From: Campylobacteraceae bacterium
GTDB lineage: Bacteria; Campylobacterota; Campylobacteria; Campylobacterales; Sulfurospirillaceae
Assembly (NCBI GenBank): GCA_027050775.1
Contig: JALUBH010000027.1
Span: 207,640 to 251,059, forward strand
Length of the DNA stretch: 43,420 nucleotides
Direction of reading: 5' to 3'
Numbering within the stretch: position 1 is the first letter of the stretch; every line of letters starts with the position of its first letter. Below are positions 26,101-32,619 of the stretch, piece by piece. A program made the translations under genes and the position numbers. The notes beneath the pieces are model-generated. The model had not been told where the DNA came from and did no database searches. It saw only the letters and a list, made by a program, of their open reading frames with translations.

Positions 26101-26337
26101 CGCAACACCATCTTCAATTTTCACTTTGATTGGGCAGTCTGTGTGACATTGTAAACATACAGAATAAATTACATTTTCGGCATCATTTAGAGGATAGTTT
26201 ATCTTCTCTCTGCCAAATCCTTTGCTATTAACTTTTTCAACTGCACCTAGGCAAGCTGCTGACCCACCAAGTAGAGCCGAAGTTTTAAGAAAACCTCTTC
26301 TATCCATTGGTTTGTTTTTTATCATTTCATTTTTCAT
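23146..26337 (-). CDS. Molybdopterin catalytic subunit, TtrA-like (tetrathionate/selenate/arsenate reductase group)
   Basis: Large periplasmic oxidoreductase of about 1063 residues. ATG at 26337 (AGGAGAAGAGTA before it, TAATG overlap with the membrane-subunit stop) is chosen over an upstream in-frame start. It has a Tat signal (MDRRGFLKTS, residues 11-20) and an N-terminal [4Fe-4S] motif C61-x2-C64-x3-C68-x44-C113. C270 in HTTVCEQSHH is the likely molybdenum ligand. Long stretches resemble Salmonella TtrA as I remember it: KRAGKRGENKWKVIPFD with VVEGG, SWTSATHLVTFD, GYPAKRPWFPH and LPGYGDDG. The Fe-S/anchor/catalytic gene order also equals ttrBCA. Related SrdA (selenate) and ArrA (arsenate) enzymes share the same fold, and an ars operon is nearby, so the acceptor could be tetrathionate, selenate, arsenate or another oxyanion. 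The family is firm; the substrate is not. Confidence 0.85.
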   Translation of the reverse strand: MKNEMIKNKPMDRRGFLKTSALLGGSAACLGAVEKVNSKGFGREKINYPLNDAENVIYSVCLQCHTDCPIKVKIEDGVAVKIDGNPYSIQNLNSPIPTSTDIQIGAKIDAGICPKGQAGIQTMYDPYRVVKVLKRAGKRGENKWKVIPFDKAITEVVEGGKLFADVPGEENRVVEGMRQVRALSDAKVAKAMAGDAMNVGKGKMSLADFKAKHAAHLDLLINPDQPDLGPKNNQFLMLAGRMEHGRKEFAKRWMRGSYGGNNFMEHTTVCEQSHHIAYKQITSQYLGGGKWKPAAEHLKPDFRNCRFVFYFGTGFAEANFGPPIMASLATNAVTNEGCKIVVVDPRFSKSAAKAWKWVPVRPGGDAALIYGMIRWMFENDRIVKSFLVNANKAAAKKANEESWTSATHLVTFDKEGPGKKLRASDLGIGLSDEFVVTKNGKPVAVNTNDKLNPITGDLFFSGELNGIKVKSELMMVKEYAMSKSMDEWAKEAGIDKKEIIALVKEYTNFEKYGRKVGAEMYRGPVQHTNGYFNGMAVIYMNMLVGNIDYNGGLIAGGGHYHEDGSKGGPFNFKKDAFAGKTKAFGHKISREGSYYENSTYFQKNGYPAKRPWFPHTGNVYQEAIPSLDDAYPYSIKILMTIMGTPLLSNPAAQMSMQTILDLKKTPLYIASDVAVGETSMFSDYIFPDYAIWERWGTPHTTPAAVTKMSKMRQPTIEPLTETATIFGEKQHVGYESMLLAMAEKMGLPGYGDDGLGKGMPLKRIEDWYLKMASNLAAGDHKGDALPDADAKEIEIFKKARRHMTSATFDFDKWEKACVDANGKNWFKKTIYLLNRGVRGEDFINYVKNVENSDKILHKFGKLFNFYSEPVGTTRHSYTGKRFSGISKYSRAIDYAGKEVVGSSAYPLKSITYKPITGGQARTQAVDYWLQAVMPENTIDLNAQTALEMGFKDGDMAKIVSADNPDGSWDLGPAGKKYMIGKVRAIEGLRPGVLNTSWSFGHWAYCARDITVDGKLIKGEKARESGICSNAAQAVDSGLKNSCLEDLVGGSAVFYDSFVGLVKA

Positions 26338-27506
26338 TACTCTTCTCCTGCTGTTTGATATATTGGTAAGATTTTTTTGCCTATCATAAATACCGCCATT
26401 ACAACAGCTACTATAAACAATAATGCCTGCCATTCCATAACAGATGGTAAGTATGAGAATGTTAGCTTACTGTTTACCCAAGCATCAGCGATACCTTTGA
26501 GTTCAGGGTCTAACATACCTGGTATTACAATATTTAGTCTTACTGCCAAGAAACTACCGGCTATCAATAAACCTGCTAATGCAACTGCACCAGGGGATTT
26601 TGCTTTTGCTGTTAGTAAAAATAGCGGTATCAATACACCTATTAAAATATGAACTATCCAGAACACATACCAGTAGTGACCAAATAAGATTTGTTGCCAA
26701 AGATGTCCCTCTCCAAATGCTGAGTAGAAAGTACCAACATAAACTTCTGAAAGTTCCAATATCTCATCTAAGATGAGAAGTGCTAAAGTTGTTTTTCCCA
26801 AGAAAATCATCATCTTTAAAAATTCGTCTTTAGATTGAGCAGGTCTCCATATGTAAGCAACTGTACAGAATAGTGCTCCGCCACTTAAAAATGCGCCGGC
26901 TAAAAATACTACCGGTAGCATTGGTCCGTGCCAGTATGGTTTTGCTATAACATTGGCAAAAACTCCACCAACACCTCCATGGAATGCAAATGCCAAAGGA
27001 ATACTCCAAATACCAAGGACAACTAAAATTTTCTTTATAGCTTTTTGTTTTTCACCTCTTACTTGCTCTTTTCTAATAGCAAAATATAACTCTATACAAA
27101 GAGTTACAAAATAAGCGGAATACAAAACTGCCATCCAACCCATCATAGAACTTAGATTCGGATCATATATAAGTTTAAAAGCTCTTAGTGGATGACCGAG
27201 GTCAATTCCAACAGACATCATAGCACCCACCAAAGTAGCAATTGCTACTAAAAATGCCATCTTTCCAACTTTTTTTACCGCTTTAACATTAAACACATAA
27301 GTCATCACAGAAATCATCAGTGCACCGGCCGAAAGACCGATTAACCAAATATATGCTGAAATCCAAAGTCCCCAAGGAATATATGAACCATAAGCTGTAT
27401 TAACATGTCCATTTGCAAATCTATCTACCATTCCCTGAAATCCCCAAACTCCAAAACCAATTATTAAAATCCAAACAAGGATGTTACCCATTTTTTCTCT
27501 TGTCAT
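26337..27506 (-). CDS. NrfD/TtrC-type quinol-oxidising membrane subunit
   Basis: 389-residue integral membrane protein with about nine to ten hydrophobic segments and no Cys clusters, the anchor that passes electrons between the quinone pool and the Fe-S subunit. NrfD-like features include AYGSYIPWGLWISAYIWLIG near residue 40 and GIDLGHPLRAFKLIYDPNLS near residue 105. HYWYVFWIVHILIGVLIPLF lies near residue 275. A strong SD (AGGAGG) precedes the ATG, 9 bases after the Fe-S subunit gene. Its stop overlaps the catalytic-subunit start as TAATG. Confidence 0.86.
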   Translation of the reverse strand: MTREKMGNILVWILIIGFGVWGFQGMVDRFANGHVNTAYGSYIPWGLWISAYIWLIGLSAGALMISVMTYVFNVKAVKKVGKMAFLVAIATLVGAMMSVGIDLGHPLRAFKLIYDPNLSSMMGWMAVLYSAYFVTLCIELYFAIRKEQVRGEKQKAIKKILVVLGIWSIPLAFAFHGGVGGVFANVIAKPYWHGPMLPVVFLAGAFLSGGALFCTVAYIWRPAQSKDEFLKMMIFLGKTTLALLILDEILELSEVYVGTFYSAFGEGHLWQQILFGHYWYVFWIVHILIGVLIPLFLLTAKAKSPGAVALAGLLIAGSFLAVRLNIVIPGMLDPELKGIADAWVNSKLTFSYLPSVMEWQALLFIVAVVMAVFMIGKKILPIYQTAGEE

Positions 27507-27515
27507 CTCATCCTC

Positions 27516-28472
27516 CTACTTAATGTAATACACACTAGGATGTGTGCCTACTTCTTCTTTTAATCTAAAGGCATTTGGTGAAGCTATAAGCTCCGCTACT
27601 AAGCTATCAGGATCACTTCCGTCACCAAAATATGTAGCTCTACCTATACAGGTGACAACACACTCAGGCAACATTCCTTTTTCTATTCGCGGGATACAAA
27701 AATGACATTTTCTAGCATTTCCTATTGGAGATTTATCATCTTCTCTTTTCCACTCTTTTTCATATTCATATGAAGCTTCGGTTTCGTATTTTCCTGCTTT
27801 TTCTTTACCGAGAAAAACTTTTGGAGCATCAGCTGCACCATCTATGTATTCCATACCAAAATCAAATGTTCTTGCATCATATGGGCAAGCATTTAAGCAA
27901 TATCTACAGCCTATACACTGATCATAGTCAACAATTACAATGCCATCAGGTCTTTTCCAGGTAGCTTGGGCAGGACAAACAGGCACGCAAGGAGGCTCAT
28001 CACACTGCATACAAGGTCGAGGAAGTGTTACATGTCCAACATTTGGATAACTTCCTATCTCTTGTTGAATTACAGGTCTATATATGACCCCCGGCGGAAG
28101 TTTATTTTCAGCAGCACAAGAGACAGAACATGCATCACAACCAACACATTTTCTTAAATCTATTACCATATTCCAATGCCTTTGTTCTATTGGTTTTTTA
28201 AGTGCTCTTTGTAAATCTCTCATCATCCTGAGTATCACATCTTCACCCGGTATTGCTGGTGGTAAATCAAAAGGTTTGAAAGGTTCGGCAAAATTTAAAT
28301 TACTACCATCCATATCCGCTCTGGCTTGAACCGGGGCAAGTGCATTTACAATACCACCTGCAATCAATCCTCCAAAGATACCTTTTGAAAACTTATCTAG
28401 AAAATCTCTTCTAGATTCATCTGTTTCCAAAGTTAAATTTTCATCAACTCTCGAAAGCTCTTCTTTGCTCAT
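27516..28472 (-). CDS. Tat-dependent four-cluster ferredoxin subunit (TtrB-like)
   Basis: 318-residue electron-transfer subunit with a Tat-like N-terminus ([14 protein letters not shown], residues 18-31). Four ferredoxin Cys groups are seen: [35 protein letters not shown] and CHFC with CVVTC, sixteen Cys in total, for four [4Fe-4S] clusters linking the membrane anchor to the molybdenum subunit. ATG at 28472, with AAAGGAG 6 bases upstream, is chosen. A longer in-frame reading to 28568 would cross the sigma54 promoter and has no SD. First gene of the reductase operon. Confidence 0.88.
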   Translation of the reverse strand: MSKEELSRVDENLTLETDESRRDFLDKFSKGIFGGLIAGGIVNALAPVQARADMDGSNLNFAEPFKPFDLPPAIPGEDVILRMMRDLQRALKKPIEQRHWNMVIDLRKCVGCDACSVSCAAENKLPPGVIYRPVIQQEIGSYPNVGHVTLPRPCMQCDEPPCVPVCPAQATWKRPDGIVIVDYDQCIGCRYCLNACPYDARTFDFGMEYIDGAADAPKVFLGKEKAGKYETEASYEYEKEWKREDDKSPIGNARKCHFCIPRIEKGMLPECVVTCIGRATYFGDGSDPDSLVAELIASPNAFRLKEEVGTHPSVYYIK

Positions 28473-28544
28473 AGCAACTCCTTTAAAGTTGTTTTTCAAA
28501 ATATCTGTATATAATTCACTCACAGATTTTGTATCTATATAGGC

Positions 28545-28559
28545 GCAAATACTGTTCCA
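28545..28559 (-). promoter_or_regulatory. Sigma54 (-24/-12) promoter of the reductase operon
   Basis: Minus strand TGGAACAGTATTTGC: the invariant GG and GC are separated by exactly 10 bases, and the elements TGGaAC and TTGC match the consensus TGGCAC-N5-TTGCA at nearly all positions. It lies about 73 bases before the Fe-S subunit start, and a sigma54 activator gene is encoded divergently next to it. Confidence 0.72.
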
Positions 28560-28569
28560 ACTTTTCACA

Positions 28570-28589
28570 AATCCCTGTATTTAGGGATT
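28570..28589. promoter_or_regulatory. Inverted repeat, candidate binding site of the sigma54 activator
   Basis: AATCCCTGTATTTAGGGATT: two perfect 7-bp arms with a 6-base spacer, 11 bases upstream of the -24 element. A weak -10 box (TATAAC, 28589-28594) for the divergent binding-protein gene abuts it. It could therefore serve both activation of the reductase operon and autoregulation. It is closer to the promoter than most enhancer sites. Confidence 0.45.
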
Positions 28590-28615
28590 ATAACACTTTT
28601 ATTAAGGAAAGTTTA

Positions 28616-29482
28616 ATGAAAAATGATAAAAAAATTTCCACCAGTGGTAAAATTTTTACCAGTTTATTCTTAATTTTTATATTTATTTCACCATTGATTG
28701 CAAAAAGTATCACTTTTTCTTTTACAGGCACTACTTTAAAAGAGGATTTAAAAACATATTTGCAATGGAAAAAATATTTGGAAAATAATTCAAAATTTCA
28801 TGTAGATATAAAGTTTGCAAGAACTTATGCAGAAGTTATCTCAAATATAAAAGATTCCAAATCGGACATAGCTTATATATGCAGTTCAACATATACTGTA
28901 CTTAAAGACAAAAACAATGCAAAATTGCTTGCAATTCCAATAGTAAATGGAAACGATAAATACTACTCGGATGTTATCACCTTAAAAGATACAAAATATA
29001 AAAGTTTACTTGATTTTAAAGATAAAATTTATGCTTTTACAGATCCAGGCTCTACATCCGGTTCCATTGCTCCTAGTTATAATATAGAAAAAAATGGATA
29101 CAAAGTCAGTAATTTTTTTCGCCATTTGATATATACATATGACCATGGTGAATCTATAAATGCTGTGCTCGATGGCTTTGTTGATGGCGCAAGCGTAGAT
29201 AGCCTAGTGCTCACTCAGTATGAGAAAAAACATCCAAATGCTCTAAAAAAATTGAGAGTTGTAGAAAAACTCGGTCCCTTCACCATATCTCCTATAGTTG
29301 CGAGATCAAATCTAAGCAAAAAAGAGTTTAATAAACTTCAAAAACTTTTTTTAAACATGCATAAAACAAAAATAGGAAGAAAGATACTAGATCACCTCAA
29401 TATAGACAAGTTTGAAAAACCGACAAATCAGACTTACAAGAAAATATATACTATGTTAAATTTTCTCAAAGATAAAAAATGA
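28616..29482 (+). CDS. PhnD-like periplasmic binding protein, probable sensor subunit
   Basis: 288-residue secreted protein (signal peptide about residues 10-30, FISPLIAKS) of the PhnD/phosphonate-binding-like family. Typical stretches are SFTGTTLKEDLKTYLQWKKY, KSDIAYICSSTYTVLKDK and the GSTSGSIAPSY loop. Also typical are DGFVDGASVDSLVL and GPFTISPIVARSNL. C89, its only Cys after the signal peptide, lies in the loop that usually lines the ligand pocket. ATG at 28616 follows AAGGAAAG; longer readings lack an SD. Its stop overlaps the kinase start (ATGA), so it is part of the sensor and not of an ABC importer. PhnD-like sensors occur in TtrS and as AioX/ArxX beside arsenite-responsive kinases. 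Ligand unknown. Confidence 0.82.
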   Translation: MKNDKKISTSGKIFTSLFLIFIFISPLIAKSITFSFTGTTLKEDLKTYLQWKKYLENNSKFHVDIKFARTYAEVISNIKDSKSDIAYICSSTYTVLKDKNNAKLLAIPIVNGNDKYYSDVITLKDTKYKSLLDFKDKIYAFTDPGSTSGSIAPSYNIEKNGYKVSNFFRHLIYTYDHGESINAVLDGFVDGASVDSLVLTQYEKKHPNALKKLRVVEKLGPFTISPIVARSNLSKKEFNKLQKLFLNMHKTKIGRKILDHLNIDKFEKPTNQTYKKIYTMLNFLKDKK

Positions 29483-31143
29483 AAAAACTTCTGCAAAAGC
29501 TGCATTCTCTATCGATATATGCAAAACTAGCTATTTTAATCTTTACTATTATCGCGATTTTTTCAACGGTTATAGTTATACTTGCAATTAACACATCTAA
29601 AAGACAGACGAATGAGATCATAAACGAGATGATAGATAGCAATATTCAATCAAATAGGGACTTCTTAACAAGTGCGATTTTGGCAAATGACAATTGGGCA
29701 CTTTTTAAATTTTTAAAATCATTGTCTAAAAATAGAGCCATCAAAGATGCAGGTATAGTTGATACAAATTTCATCGTTTTGGCCCACACAAATACAAAAA
29801 AACATAGAATTGGTACCATCTTAAATGACAGAAGCAAACATACAATTCTACCCTTTAAAAAAGATGGGGTATTACTTGGGTATTTTGTGCTCGATATCGA
29901 AAAAAATTCGATTAAAAATATGCTTGAAAAGAGCTTTTCAACAAATTTTATGATTATGATTTTTGCCGCTCTTTTTTCTTTTCTCCTCGCTATTTATTTT
30001 ATGAAAAATCTGCTTGACAGGCTAAATATATTAAAAGAAAATGCACGAGCAATTTCACAAAAAAGATGGGGTGACATAAAAGAGATACAAAGTGTTGAAA
30101 ACGATGAAATCACAGATTTAGTCAAGACAACGACCTACTTGATGAAAGAGATACAAGACTCTGTTGAAAAAGAAGAGCAACTAAAAAGATTTTATCAACA
30201 AATTTTGGCTTCCGTTGATATATTTATTATTATCTGTGACGAAAATTTAAATATCATGTATCAAAATGAACACCACATAAGTAAGCTTTTACTTAAAAAC
30301 GGAAAGTTCAAAAGCCCATATGTAAAAGATTTGATAAAATGCTATCAAAGCAACTCTTGTAAATTTTGCAAACAAAAAATCACAAATGAGATGGGGGAAG
30401 ATCTCTCTTTGTACTACCAGATAAGATTGGTAAATGAGTACCTCGTTATATCTTTTTCAGATATAACCCAACTCTCAAAACTTGAAGAAAACGAGAAGAT
30501 TTTACACTCTTTGAAAACTTTGGGAGAGATAAGTTCACTCTTTGCGCACGAAATTAAAAATCTCCTACAACCTTTGAAGCTCTTGTTGCAAGATGGTGAA
30601 GATATAGATACCCAAGATTTGCAAATCATCAACAACACACTAAACAGAATGGATGCCCAAGTGATCGACTTTTTATCTTTAGGAAAGCCCATAGACAAGA
30701 GAGATACCACTATCTTGGATGTTCAAAATTCACTTGAAGATTTAATCGAGATAGTAAAACCGAAACTAGAAAGCAAAAACATAACACTAACATACAATAT
30801 CGAAAAGGATTTAAAAGTAAACATAAGCAAAAATTCATTTGAGATGATATTTATAAACCTAATCAACAACTCTATAGAAGCTATAAAAAAAGGTGGCGAA
30901 ATAGATATACAATGGCACAAAAAAGATGATAAAATGACTGTTTTAAAAATCTCGGATAGTGGCGAAGGCATACCTGCTGCTATTAGAAAAAAGATCTTTA
31001 AGCCGTTTTTTACTACAAAAACAAAAGGATCGGGACTCGGATTATTTACAATTTATAAAATTGTTTATCTCTCCGGAGGCGAGATGAGTCTTTTAGACAA
31101 AGATAAAACTACATTTTTAATAAATCTGCCGCTAAAGGGATGA
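29479..31143 (+). CDS. Sensor histidine kinase of the reductase regulatory system
   Basis: 554-residue membrane kinase: segment 1 (about 14-36), periplasmic domain (about 37-150), segment 2 (about 158-178), HAMP (about 180-232), a PAS-like domain (about 238-335), phosphoacceptor H357 in SLFAHEIKNLLQPLKLL and an NtrB-type ATPase domain with INLINNSIEAIKKGG, DSGEGIP and GSGLGLFTIYKI. The PAS-like domain holds four Cys: C253, C288, C294 and C297 (C-x5-C-x2-C), an unusual density suggesting metal, Fe-S or thiol sensing. ATGA overlaps join it to the binding protein before it and the regulator after it. Confidence 0.88.
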   Translation: MKKLLQKLHSLSIYAKLAILIFTIIAIFSTVIVILAINTSKRQTNEIINEMIDSNIQSNRDFLTSAILANDNWALFKFLKSLSKNRAIKDAGIVDTNFIVLAHTNTKKHRIGTILNDRSKHTILPFKKDGVLLGYFVLDIEKNSIKNMLEKSFSTNFMIMIFAALFSFLLAIYFMKNLLDRLNILKENARAISQKRWGDIKEIQSVENDEITDLVKTTTYLMKEIQDSVEKEEQLKRFYQQILASVDIFIIICDENLNIMYQNEHHISKLLLKNGKFKSPYVKDLIKCYQSNSCKFCKQKITNEMGEDLSLYYQIRLVNEYLVISFSDITQLSKLEENEKILHSLKTLGEISSLFAHEIKNLLQPLKLLLQDGEDIDTQDLQIINNTLNRMDAQVIDFLSLGKPIDKRDTTILDVQNSLEDLIEIVKPKLESKNITLTYNIEKDLKVNISKNSFEMIFINLINNSIEAIKKGGEIDIQWHKKDDKMTVLKISDSGEGIPAAIRKKIFKPFFTTKTKGSGLGLFTIYKIVYLSGGEMSLLDKDKTTFLINLPLKG

Positions 31144-32501
31144 TGATGAAAATCGCAATAATAGATGACCAAGATGAGATAAGATACTCTGTCTCCAAAA
31201 CCCTAAAAAGGGCAAAATACGAAACAGTGCTCTTCAATGGCTTAGAGGCAAACATAGTAAAACAGATAAAAGAAAACGAAATAAAACTTCTCATTGTTGA
31301 TGTTATGCTTAGTGATGATTTTTCCGGTATAGATTTGATAAAAATATTAAGGGAAAACAGTATAGATTTACCGGTGATTTTGATGACTGCCTACACAACT
31401 CCAACAAACATGATAGAAGCTTCAAAAATGGGGATCAAAGATATACTCCAAAAACCTTTCACAGCTGATGAACTAAAAGATGTAATCAAAAAATATGATG
31501 AGAAAAAAGATACCTATATCAAAGTAAAAGACCAGATAAATGAAGAGTTTGTCGGCTCTTTTGAAACTATGAAAGAGATATACAGCAAGATAGGTATCGC
31601 AGCCAATAACAATCTACCTGTGATGATTTTAGGAGATACAGGAGTGGGAAAAGAGTTGATAGCCAGACTCATCCATAAAAATTCAAAAAATTCTCACTCG
31701 CAAATATTGGCTGTAAACTGCGCTTCCATACCAAAAGAGCTATTTGAATCACAACTTTTTGGGCATGAAAAAGGCTCATTTACAGATGCCAATAAACAGC
31801 ATATTGGGTTTGCTGAGGCTGTTGGAGACGGCACTCTGTTTTTAGATGAGATTGGAGAACTTGATATCTCACTACAAAGCAAACTCCTTAGATTTTTGGA
31901 AAATAAAACTTTTAGGAAAGTCGGCGGAAATAGTGACATAAAATTTCGCGGCAGAATCATATCTGCTACAAATATAAACATAAATAAAAATATAGAAAAC
32001 GAGAATTTTAGACAAGATTTATATTTTAGACTCTCCATGATAAACATAGAAGTACCGACACTAAAACATAGAAAAAAAGATATACCTATTTTGGTGAATT
32101 TTTTTATCAAAAAAGCAAACAAAGAGTTAAAGCTAGATATAAAAGGCATATCCAATACTGCTTTGGAAATTTTGAAAAATAGAACTTACAAAGGAAACAT
32201 AAGAGAGTTAAAAAATATAGTCTATAACTCCATACTAAATGCCCATGAAGATGTAATCCAAGAAAATAACATAAAATTTGAACAACAAAATAAAAAAGAG
32301 ATTTCCTTAAATGATATATTTTCACATATGCTCGAAACAAAGGGCCTAGAAAATGCAAAAACTATACTAGAAGAGATTGAAAAAGAGTTCTACAAGACTT
32401 TGGTCAAAGAAGATAGCAATATAACTCACCTTGCAAAATATATACAAACTTCCAGAAGCACACTAAGGAAAATACTTCAAAAACATAATATAAACACATA
32501 A
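31140..32501 (+). CDS. NtrC-type sigma54-dependent response regulator
   Basis: 453-residue activator. Receiver about 4-118 with D9/D10 and phosphoacceptor D54 (LLIVDVMLSDD). AAA+ domain about 135-370 with Walker A GDTGVGKE, Walker B GTLFLDEIGELD and arginine finger region FRQDLYFRL. Fis-type helix-turn-helix at the C-terminus (LAKYIQTSRSTLRKILQKH). The loop that contacts sigma54, normally GAFTGA, reads GSFTDA, keeping the essential Phe-Thr. Three ATG codons in a row open the gene, overlapping the kinase stop. The adjacent -24/-12 promoter makes the reductase operon its most probable target. Confidence 0.9.
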   Translation: MMMKIAIIDDQDEIRYSVSKTLKRAKYETVLFNGLEANIVKQIKENEIKLLIVDVMLSDDFSGIDLIKILRENSIDLPVILMTAYTTPTNMIEASKMGIKDILQKPFTADELKDVIKKYDEKKDTYIKVKDQINEEFVGSFETMKEIYSKIGIAANNNLPVMILGDTGVGKELIARLIHKNSKNSHSQILAVNCASIPKELFESQLFGHEKGSFTDANKQHIGFAEAVGDGTLFLDEIGELDISLQSKLLRFLENKTFRKVGGNSDIKFRGRIISATNININKNIENENFRQDLYFRLSMINIEVPTLKHRKKDIPILVNFFIKKANKELKLDIKGISNTALEILKNRTYKGNIRELKNIVYNSILNAHEDVIQENNIKFEQQNKKEISLNDIFSHMLETKGLENAKTILEEIEKEFYKTLVKEDSNITHLAKYIQTSRSTLRKILQKHNINT

Positions 32502-32574
32502 ACAATACCTCTATTACACACTCCTTCCACACTAAAACAATAAAATTTCGCACAAATTATTTAAAAGGTATATT

Positions 32575-32619
32575 ATGAAAGAAACTGCGATTAATATTTT
32601 AGGTCACAAGTATGAATAA
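32575..32619 (+). CDS. Possible 14-codon leader peptide overlapping copA
   Basis: ATG at 32575 preceded by AAAAGG opens a 14-codon frame (MKETAINILGHKYE) whose TAA stop at 32617-32619 overlaps the copA ATG at 32612. It has a better SD than copA itself (AGG, 8 bases). Translation of the leader could open or couple copA initiation. It could equally be chance; no conservation can be checked here. Confidence 0.3.
   Translation: MKETAINILGHKYE

Noticed and set aside
23146-26337. Assigning the catalytic subunit as respiratory arsenate reductase because ars genes are nearby
   Set aside because: The sequence stretches and BCA gene order look closer to TtrA, and the ars operon is an independent detoxification set about 8 kb away with its own regulator. 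Left open as an alternative only.
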